9,453 nt of DNA, from NCBI GenBank assembly GCA_031264885.1, contig JAISDM010000118.1:1-9453 (forward strand), given 5' to 3'. This document shows positions 1 to 5,043 of this stretch, piece after piece; within the stretch, counting starts at the first letter, position 1, and every line of letters starts with the position of its first letter. The position numbers were made by a program, and so were the translations under genes. This DNA comes from Peptococcaceae bacterium (GTDB taxonomy: Bacteria > Bacillota > Peptococcia > DRI-13 > UBA5745). The notes under the pieces are model-generated. The model was not told the DNA's origin, ran no database searches, and saw nothing but the letters and a program-made list of their open reading frames with translations.

Positions 1-30
1 GGCTTGTCCCAGGATCCAAAAAGAAGGAAC

Positions 31-57
31 CTGGATTCCGGGTCAAACCCGGAATGA
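31..57. repeat. ATTCCGGGT-type palindromic intergenic repeat
   Basis: ATTCCGGGT (35-43) and ACCCGGAAT (47-55) form a perfect 9-bp stem around the loop CAA. The surrounding text, a TGGATTCCGGGTC start and a GGAATGAC end, resembles a short dispersed intergenic palindrome I recall from many bacterial genomes. A second GGAATGACGAGG segment at 71-82 looks like a partial copy. No coding role is visible. Confidence 0.6.
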
Positions 58-136
58 CAAGATGGGCCGCCGGAATGACGAGGAACGGATGCGCACAATT
101 GTACAGGCCGAATTTTTGACGTTTTCGGACGGTCTC

Positions 137-208
137 AGGCGGCAAAATGCCGCCCCTACAGACGCGTCACGTCATTCACAGTAACGTAGGGGCGGCATTC
201 TGCCGCCC
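137..208. repeat. Inverted pair of GTAGGGGCGGC-type REP-like units (left end)
   Basis: Unit one (137-159) is the reverse form, ending CCCCTAC. Unit two (186-208) is the forward form, starting GTAGGGGCGGC. They match as inverted repeats at 21 of 23 positions and are separated by 26 nt. Each unit is itself a small hairpin: in unit two GGGCGGCA pairs with TGCCGCCC around TTC. The forward unit is identical over 23 nt to the copy at 9141-9163. Here the CCCCTAC/GTAGGGG ends face each other, the reverse of the arrangement at the right end of the window. Confidence 0.75.
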
Positions 209-258
209 GTCTTTGATAGCTACAGTTATATTTTCTATGTTGGATACACTTTTATGAG

Positions 259-283
259 AAAAACGCGGATGTTTTGATCCGCG
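259..283 (-). terminator. Possible intrinsic terminator (minus strand)
   Basis: CGCGGAT (264-270) pairs with ATCCGCG (277-283) around a 6-nt loop. Read on the minus strand, the stem is followed by five U's (263-259). The shape fits a Rho-independent terminator, but I see no minus-strand gene immediately upstream of it. It could stop antisense transcription or be a relic. Confidence 0.35.
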
Positions 284-348
284 GGCAGCTGGCGGCCATC
301 GGCCATCCTACCGCCGCGCGAAGCTAAAAGTCCGCGCCACCACCCCGT

Positions 349-408
349 CAGTCGCAGTCTGTATTACATTCCCCTTCAAGAAGGGGAATGTAATACAGAC
401 TGCGACTG
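349..408. repeat. 28-bp perfect hairpin with 4-nt loop
   Basis: The arm 349-376 is an exact reverse complement of 381-408, with only CAAG (377-380) between. The arms contain GTCGCAGTCTG, TATTACA and TTCCCCTT. The flanks (CACCACCCCGT before, CCACCCCTCCCAGAAGGGG after) look like the two halves of a dispersed intergenic repeat with this palindrome at its centre. There is no U-tract directly after the stem, so it is not a classical terminator. It may be a miniature mobile or REP-like element. Confidence 0.8.
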
Positions 409-411
409 CCA

Positions 412-434
412 CCCCTCCCAGAAGGGGAATTTTT
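412..434 (+). repeat. CCCCT/AGGGG hairpin with T-tract
   Basis: CCCCT (412-416) pairs with AGGGG (423-427) and is followed by AA and five T's (430-434). It resembles the element at 9107-9131, CCCTCC/GGAGGG followed by GAA and seven T's, so both probably belong to one repeat family. As a plus-strand terminator it would serve a gene left of the window, but none is seen. Confidence 0.4.
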
Positions 435-470
435 CCAAACCGCGAATCGCGGGAGCGGTATACAAAACAA

Positions 471-499
471 TTCACAACCCTGTGTCTGTGTGATATAAT
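471..499 (+). promoter_or_regulatory. Sigma-A-type promoter for the queD-like gene
   Basis: The -35 box is TTCACA (471-476), followed by a 17-nt spacer and a consensus TATAAT -10 box (494-499). A TG one base upstream (491-492) makes an extended -10. Transcription should start near 506, giving a leader of about 50 nt. In that leader TACGGG (508-513) and CCCGTA (526-531) can form a 6-bp hairpin with a 12-nt loop. I looked for a preQ1 riboswitch, since queD genes often have one, and could not recognise its conserved A-rich tail. Confidence 0.75.
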
Positions 500-556
500 A
501 TGTGTCATACGGGAGCATAAAAATACCCGTAAATACATCATCTGAGGAGAATGACC

Positions 557-1132
557 ATGAGAAGTTTTACCACATTAGATTTACAGTACGCCCACAGGTT
601 CTATGGGTTCAAAGGGGAAGCCCAGTATTTACACGGGCACACGGGGATATTGACGCTTGAAGTTGAAGACACCGTCAACACAGGCGTTAATATGGTATTC
701 CCTTGTAATGAAATTAAAAAAACCGCTTGGGAAGTTTTGCAAAACTTTGACCACGCGCTGGTTTTAAGGGAAGACGACCCGCTGCTTCCCGCGATTCTTG
801 GCGTTTATGAAGCACAAGGCATTAAGGACGGCGTACCCACCAATAAACACAAAGGCCCCGCTTTTAAGACGGAACTTGCGACCGCGTATCCGGAATGTCG
901 TTTGGTTGTTACAAAAGAAACAATGACTGTTGAAGGTATGATTAAGATAGTTTATGATTTACTGAAAGATAAACTAAATATAGTCAAAATCACCTTTACC
1001 AGCGGAGTAAACGGCGCCGCGCAAGAATACGGGCAAGAACACCAAAAAGAAAAAAATCGCTGCCCGTTATGCGGCATTACGCTGAAAGAAAACGGCGTAT
1101 GCCCAAAATGCGGTTACCGAACCGCGCCGTAA
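557..1132 (+). CDS. QueD/6-pyruvoyl-tetrahydropterin synthase family protein with C-terminal zinc ribbon
   Basis: This 191-residue protein belongs to the PTPS/QueD (COG0720) T-fold family, which acts on dihydroneopterin triphosphate and makes 6-carboxytetrahydropterin for queuosine or related pterins. Visible family features are the zinc ligands H13 (in YAHRF) and H26/H28 (in LHGH), the FDHALV motif with D65-H66, and VTKET with E121. The catalytic cysteine of QueD, four residues before the first His of HGH, is Ala22 here, with E21 just before it. This fits neither the QueD pattern CxxxHGH nor the ExxHGH pattern of PTPS-III proteins, so the reaction is uncertain. Residues 169-185 form an added zinc ribbon (CPLC, 9 residues, CPKC) not found in E. 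coli QueD. The ATG at 557 is preferred over the one at 551 because GAGGAG (544-549) is 7 nt upstream of it. The glycosylase gene follows after 8 nt, so the two are probably cotranscribed. Confidence 0.85.
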   Translation: MRSFTTLDLQYAHRFYGFKGEAQYLHGHTGILTLEVEDTVNTGVNMVFPCNEIKKTAWEVLQNFDHALVLREDDPLLPAILGVYEAQGIKDGVPTNKHKGPAFKTELATAYPECRLVVTKETMTVEGMIKIVYDLLKDKLNIVKITFTSGVNGAAQEYGQEHQKEKNRCPLCGITLKENGVCPKCGYRTAP

Positions 1133-1140
1133 AGCCCGGA

Positions 1141-1773
1141 ATGAATCTGACGGCAATCTATGACATCCTTTACGCCCATTACGGCGATCCGCGCTGGTGG
1201 CCGGGCGACACGCCTTACGAGATAATGACCGGCGCTGTGCTTACGCAAAACTGCGCCTGGCACAATGTTGAGAAAGCGATCGCCAACTTCGGCGGCCGGC
1301 TTACGCCAGACTTTGTGCTGAATGCCGGCGCCGCTGAGCTTATCGAAATCATCCGCCCTGCCGGGTTCTTCAACCAGAAAGCTGCGTATCTGAAAGCGGT
1401 GACGGCTTGGTTCGGCAAATATGACTTTAATGTGCCGGCAGTCCGGCGTGAGCCGCTTGATAAGCTCCGCGCCGAACTGCTCGCGGTCAAAGGCGTCGGC
1501 AATGAAACGGCGGACGCGATTTTGCTCTATGCCTTTGACCTCCCGACATTTGTGACAGACGCTTACACAGTGCGGCTTTGCGGCCGGCTGCCGCTGAACG
1601 CGGGGAGCGGATACGGTCAAATCAAAGCGTACTTTGAGGACAATCTGCCGAAAGACGCGGCGGTCTACAACAACCTCCACGCGCTGATCGTCATTAACGC
1701 GAAGGCGCACTGCCGGAAGAAGCCAGGCTGCGGCGGCTGCCCGCTTGAAGATATTTGCGAAAAGAGGATTTGA
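1141..1773 (+). CDS. HhH-GPD DNA glycosylase, endonuclease III-related (COG2231-like)
   Basis: A 210-residue base-excision repair glycosylase of the endonuclease III superfamily. The N-terminal part has VLTQNCAWHNVEKA (33-46), typical of the COG2231/MagIII-like branch. The helix-hairpin-helix is LLAVKGVGNETADAIL (113-128), and the catalytic Asp is D140 in VTDAYT. The residue matching the Schiff-base Lys of Nth (GVGxKTA) is Glu122, which predicts a monofunctional glycosylase without lyase activity, probably for alkylated purines by analogy with MagIII. Four C-terminal cysteines (191, 197, 200, 206; spacing 5-2-5) can hold a [4Fe-4S] cluster. The frame is open further upstream to an ATG at 1069, but that extension lies inside the zinc-ribbon codons of the preceding gene. 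ATG 1141 gives the expected family N-terminus. Its ribosome binding site is weak, suggesting coupling to the gene before it. Confidence 0.85.
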   Translation: MNLTAIYDILYAHYGDPRWWPGDTPYEIMTGAVLTQNCAWHNVEKAIANFGGRLTPDFVLNAGAAELIEIIRPAGFFNQKAAYLKAVTAWFGKYDFNVPAVRREPLDKLRAELLAVKGVGNETADAILLYAFDLPTFVTDAYTVRLCGRLPLNAGSGYGQIKAYFEDNLPKDAAVYNNLHALIVINAKAHCRKKPGCGGCPLEDICEKRI

Positions 1774-1807
1774 GAATGTATTATGCTGAAATAAAAAAAT
1801 ATTGATC

Positions 1808-1846
1808 TTGCATATTTCATGATATTTGGATATACTATGGATATAC
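1808..1846 (+). promoter_or_regulatory. mazEF promoter with overlapping direct repeats
   Basis: TTGCAT (1808-1813) and TATACT (1831-1836) are 17 nt apart and make a good sigma-A promoter. Two copies of GGATATAC (1828-1835 and 1839-1846) start 11 bp apart, about one helical turn, and cover the -10 box. MazE-type antitoxins repress their own operons, so these repeats are a plausible operator. That role is inferred from position alone. Confidence 0.6.
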
Positions 1847-1867
1847 GGATGTGAAAGGGGTGCCATT

Positions 1868-2116
1868 ATGCAAACAACAATTGTCAAATGGGGCAATTCA
1901 CAAGGAATAAGGCTGCCCAAACTGTTATTAGACAGCGTAAATTTATCTTACAATGACGAAGTTGATATTATCGTCGAAAACAACAGCCTTATTATGAAAA
2001 AAGCTGAAAAAAGGAATCCATATAAGACCATTCAAGAGAGATTCAAGGACTTTAATGGAGAATATGAGCCGATAGAGATAAATTGGGGAACGCCAGTCGG
2101 TGAAGAAATATGGTAA
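1868..2116 (+). CDS. mazE: MazE-family antitoxin (AbrB/MazE swapped-hairpin domain)
   Basis: An 82-residue antitoxin. Residues 1-45 form the DNA-binding swapped-hairpin fold, with the signature VKWGNSQGIRLPK (6-18). The C-terminal half, with ERFKDF (50-55) and the terminal WGTPVGEEIW, is the extended segment that in this family binds and blocks the MazF dimer. The AAAGGGG at 1854-1860, 7 nt before ATG 1868, decides the start. An in-frame ATG at 1826 lies within the promoter and is rejected. The gene overlaps mazF by 7 nt, so both are made together. The region is clearly AT-richer than the genes on either side, which fits acquisition as a toxin-antitoxin cassette. Confidence 0.9.
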   Translation: MQTTIVKWGNSQGIRLPKLLLDSVNLSYNDEVDIIVENNSLIMKKAEKRNPYKTIQERFKDFNGEYEPIEINWGTPVGEEIW

Positions 2117-2460
2117 AGCAAGGTGATATTATAAAAATGGATTTTGACCCGCAAAGCGGTCACGAACAGGCAGGATACAGACCTGCCGTAGTAATAAGCA
2201 ATGATTTTTTCAACGCAAGAACAAATCTAACCATAGTATGTCCTATTACGAACGTAAACAAACCGTTTCCCTTGCATATCCCACTTGACGGCAGAACGGC
2301 GACGACAGGCGTGATCTTGTGCCAGCACGTTAAAGCGGTAGATCTTAACGCGCGAGATTATAAAGTGTTAGAGCGTATGCCAAATGATTTGTTGGAGGAA
2401 ATTATCTCTACCGTCTTTTCGGAAATTGAAATTCACCCAATTTATTCCAAAATCGATTGA
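2110..2460 (+). CDS. mazF: MazF-family mRNA-interferase toxin
   Basis: A 116-residue type II toxin of the MazF/PemK family, a ribosome-independent endoribonuclease that cuts single-stranded mRNA at short sequence motifs. The whole fold is present: GDIIKMDFDPQSGHEQAGYRP (5-25) with the catalytic Arg at R24, the VVISND strand (27-32), PITNVNK with the catalytic Thr at T47, and the VILCQHVKAVD segment. Its length is normal and nothing looks broken, so the toxin is probably active and kept in check by the adjacent antitoxin. The start ATG lies inside the last codons of mazE (ATGGTAA). It converges on the aroK-aroE gene with only 20 nt between stop codons. Confidence 0.93.
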   Translation: MVKQGDIIKMDFDPQSGHEQAGYRPAVVISNDFFNARTNLTIVCPITNVNKPFPLHIPLDGRTATTGVILCQHVKAVDLNARDYKVLERMPNDLLEEIISTVFSEIEIHPIYSKID

Positions 2461-2480
2461 AGCCCCCGCATTACCGAACA

Positions 2481-3965
2481 TCACACCGTCCCGCTCGGCT
2501 TTGCGGCGATCCGTTCCAGCGCCGCCCGCATGATTCCTTCCGGCGGCTTCGTTCCCGTCCACAGCTCGAAGGACGCCTCGCCCTGGCCGGCAAGCATGGC
2601 CAGTCCGTTTAACGTTCGAAGGCCCAATTTCTCCGCTTCTTCCAGCAGCCTGGTTCGCACCGGGTTGTAAACAATATCGCAAACCAGCAGCTTCCGGCGC
2701 GGCCCTCCGGCCCCCGGCGGCCCGCTTCCGGGCGCCCTTGCCTCCGCGGCGACCGCCCCCGCGGCCCCGGCCGCCAGCAGGCCGGCGTCCAGGCAAAGCG
2801 CGTCCCCGCGCGGGTACATGCCGACGCTGGTGGCATTCACGAGCACATCCGAATCCCTCAGCGCCGGCGTCATCGCCTCCGGCTCCCAAGGCACGGACTC
2901 GCAGCAATTCCGGATGGAACCGTTGATGTACGCCGCCAACGCATCCGCCCGGGCCTCCGTCCGGTTGCAAATGTAGATTCTGCGGGCGCCTTCCATGGCA
3001 AAAACAGCGCAGATCGCCCTGGACGCGCCCCCCGCGCCCAAAACGAACAGAGTTTTGCCTTGAGCGGTCTCCCCGGTTTCTTCCGTCAGGGAACGGCTGA
3101 ATCCAAGGCCGTCCACATTATGGCCAATGGCTCTGCCCTCCTTAAAGACGACGGCGTTGACGGCGCCTATGGTTCGCGCGGCCGGGGCGATCTCGTCCAG
3201 ATGCTCCATCACCGCCACCTTATGAGGTATGGTCACATTACAGCCCAGGTAATTCATCTTGGCCATGCCCCGGATGACGTCGCCCAAATCCTCCGCCTTC
3301 ACCTCCACAGGAAGATAAATACAGTTCATCCCCGCCGCCTCAAAAGCGGCGTTTTGCATAGCCGGCGAAAAACTGTGCCCCAGAGGATATCCCAGCAAGG
3401 CCGCCAGCCGCGCCTCCCGGGTAATCTCCATATGAATCCCGCCATGAATCCCGCCCGTCCGTTCCCATCGCCGAACCCAATCCATGATCATCTCCGCCGC
3501 GGCGTCCGCGCCCCGGTCATTCGCAAGGCAAACATCCGCCGCCTTCCGATACAAATCAAGCCGCGCCTCCCTCAGCGCGATTAGGTTTTGCTTATCCCCC
3601 CGGAGCATAGGCCGCCCCGACACCACAATATCCCGCAGAATATGCTCGATGGGCCGGTCCAGAAAGATCACCCGGCCCGATTCCCGCATCAGCGCGATGT
3701 TCTCCTCCCGAACCACGACGCCTCCCCCCGTGGAAAAAATCCCGCGGCGCTCTCCCGCGGCCCATCTCAGAACCTCCGTCTCCTTCCGGCGGAAGTAATC
3801 CTCCCCCTTCTCCCGGAATATCTCAGGGATGCTCACGCCCTCCCACTCCTCAAGCACATCGTCCAGGTCCGCGTAAGTCCTCCCCAGGCGCCCGGCCACA
3901 AGCCTGCCCAAAGTGCTTTTGCCGGCGCCGCTCAGCCCGATCAGGAACAAATTATCCCTTGACAT
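2481..3965 (-). CDS. aroKE: Bifunctional shikimate kinase-shikimate dehydrogenase (AroK-AroE fusion)
   Basis: A 494-residue fusion of two shikimate pathway enzymes. Residues 1-165 are shikimate kinase: P-loop GLSGAGKST (10-18), ADLDD (32-36), FRRKE (58-62), shikimate-binding GGG (80-82) and the lid region with R118. Residues 179-494 are NADP-dependent shikimate dehydrogenase: GHSFSP with S198 and S200, NVTIPHK with catalytic K249, GHNVDGLGF with D285, Rossmann GAGGAS (310-315), NRT (334-336, favouring NADP), NATSVGMYP (377-385) and GQGEASFELW. The linker contains GGIH twice, from an exact 12-nt duplication. Residues 398-424 are an Ala/Gly/Pro-rich insertion between the LL helix and CDIVYNP, where the family normally has only a few residues. 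The gene overlaps pheA by 14 nt. An internal ATG at 3431 could in principle start AroE alone. Confidence 0.93.
   Translation of the reverse strand: MSRDNLFLIGLSGAGKSTLGRLVAGRLGRTYADLDDVLEEWEGVSIPEIFREKGEDYFRRKETEVLRWAAGERRGIFSTGGGVVVREENIALMRESGRVIFLDRPIEHILRDIVVSGRPMLRGDKQNLIALREARLDLYRKAADVCLANDRGADAAAEMIMDWVRRWERTGGIHGGIHMEITREARLAALLGYPLGHSFSPAMQNAAFEAAGMNCIYLPVEVKAEDLGDVIRGMAKMNYLGCNVTIPHKVAVMEHLDEIAPAARTIGAVNAVVFKEGRAIGHNVDGLGFSRSLTEETGETAQGKTLFVLGAGGASRAICAVFAMEGARRIYICNRTEARADALAAYINGSIRNCCESVPWEPEAMTPALRDSDVLVNATSVGMYPRGDALCLDAGLLAAGAAGAVAAEARAPGSGPPGAGGPRRKLLVCDIVYNPVRTRLLEEAEKLGLRTLNGLAMLAGQGEASFELWTGTKPPEGIMRAALERIAAKPSGTV
3432..3455 (-). repeat. 12-nt tandem duplication in the AroK-AroE linker
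   Basis: On the minus strand GGCGGGATTCAT occurs twice in succession, encoding GGIH-GGIH directly before an in-frame ATG (3431) that begins the dehydrogenase domain. The duplication lies exactly at the domain junction. It lengthens the flexible linker and keeps the frame. Confidence 0.9.
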
Positions 3966-5043
3966 AATTCCCCAGAAGCCTGTATTCCAGGCACTGTCCT
4001 TCCACAGCCTTCAACGCCTCCTGAATCCCGGGCTCATTCAGGTTTCCGTCCAAATCCACGTAAAAACGGTATTCCCAGTTTTTTTCAGGTATGGGCCTGG
4101 ACTCGATTTTGACCAAATTGAGTCCGTACCGCGCAAATTCGGCCAAAATCCTGTACAGGCTGCCGCTTTCGTTCCGAACGGAGAACATCAGGCTGATCTT
4201 GTCGCATCGGGAGGTCACCTCCGGATCACGGGAAATGACGATAAAGCGGGTATGATTGTTGCTGTAGGTTTGAATATCCTCCGCCAGTATGCGGAGCCCA
4301 TACGCCCGCGCCGCCTGCCGGCCGGCGATGGCGGCCTTGGCGGGATCCCCGAGCTTCGCCACCAACGCCGCGCTGGTGGCCGTGTCGTAATGGGGCGTCC
4401 GGCGCCAGTGTCTGCGTTCCGGCGCGGATAACCAGATCTCGCACTGCAAGAAGCCCTGGGTGTGAGAGAATACTTCCTCCAGACCCTCCAGCGACGCGCC
4501 CTCCGCCCCCAGAAGGCAATGCCGGACAGGGAGCACATATTCCCCCACAATATGGCAGCGGTAGCCCGCCAGCAGATCATATACCTGGTCGATGGATCCG
4601 GTGGAGGTATTCTCCAGAGGCAAAACCCCGCGGTCGGCCTGCCCTTGTCCCAGCGCCTGGAATACATTCTCAAAGCCCTCCAGCGAAACCGGCTCTAACT
4701 GATCCCTGAAATAATCCATGGCCGCTTCCTCGCTGTAACAGCCCTTGATGCCCTGGAAAGCCACCTTCAAAGCGCGCGCCGCGCCTTGAGAATCCCGTGC
4801 GCTCACCGTCCTTTGCCGCTCTTCCGCGCCTAAATCCGCCAGCAGCTGAAGCAGCCGCCCGGCGCCGGAATCCGCGGCGGCGCTCCACTCGCACCGCTCC
4901 CGCCGCGCCTCCGGCGGTTCCATCCCCGTCTCCCGCTTGTACCGGGCCATCATTCGGACGGCTTTCATACGCTCCTCATACAGATCCAAGATCTTCCGGT
5001 CGATGTCCCCGATCCCCTGCCTCAAATCATCCCATTCCGTCAT
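3952..5043 (-). CDS. pheA: Bifunctional chorismate mutase-prephenate dehydratase (P-protein)
   Basis: This 363-residue enzyme turns chorismate into prephenate and then phenylpyruvate, the committed branch to phenylalanine. Residues 1-85 are an AroQ-type chorismate mutase (LR at 7-8, ID at 14-15, ERM at 24-26, RYK at 34-36); its third helix is divergent. Residues 92-272 are the dehydratase, with VAFQGIKGCYSEEAA, GVLPLENTSTGSID (139-152), SHTQGFLQC (193-201) and the catalytic TRF (265-267). Residues 282-358 are an ACT domain with ESRP (314-317) and GSLY at the GALV site that binds phenylalanine, so feedback inhibition by phenylalanine is likely. The ATG overlaps the aroC stop by 4 nt (ATGA), with a GGGGGAG ribosome binding site close upstream. 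Confidence 0.95.
   Translation of the reverse strand: MTEWDDLRQGIGDIDRKILDLYEERMKAVRMMARYKRETGMEPPEARRERCEWSAAADSGAGRLLQLLADLGAEERQRTVSARDSQGAARALKVAFQGIKGCYSEEAAMDYFRDQLEPVSLEGFENVFQALGQGQADRGVLPLENTSTGSIDQVYDLLAGYRCHIVGEYVLPVRHCLLGAEGASLEGLEEVFSHTQGFLQCEIWLSAPERRHWRRTPHYDTATSAALVAKLGDPAKAAIAGRQAARAYGLRILAEDIQTYSNNHTRFIVISRDPEVTSRCDKISLMFSVRNESGSLYRILAEFARYGLNLVKIESRPIPEKNWEYRFYVDLDGNLNEPGIQEALKAVEGQCLEYRLLGNYVKG

Noticed and set aside
308..541. Minus-strand 77-codon open frame in the left intergenic region
   Set aside because: It translates the 28-bp hairpin and flanking repeats and crosses the queD promoter. It has no ribosome binding site or recognisable family.
1..550. CRISPR-like array in the repeat-rich left region
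   Set aside because: The repeats are palindromes of different families with inverted orientation, not regularly spaced direct repeats with unique spacers, and no cas genes are present.
500..556. preQ1 riboswitch upstream of the queD-like gene
   Set aside because: There is a small hairpin, but I could not find the conserved loop and A-rich tail of known preQ1 classes. The protein also may not be a true QueD.
1069..1140. Upstream start for the glycosylase gene
   Set aside because: It would overlap the zinc-ribbon codons of the preceding gene in another frame and adds a basic, non-homologous leader.
1826..1867. Upstream start for mazE at 1826
   Set aside because: It lies between the -35 and -10 boxes of the predicted promoter. 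The ATG at 1868 has a well-placed ribosome binding site and begins with the normal MazE N-terminus.
1114..1920. Minus-strand 268-codon open frame opposite the glycosylase gene
   Set aside because: It is antisense to a clear HhH-GPD gene and mazE, with no recognisable domain.
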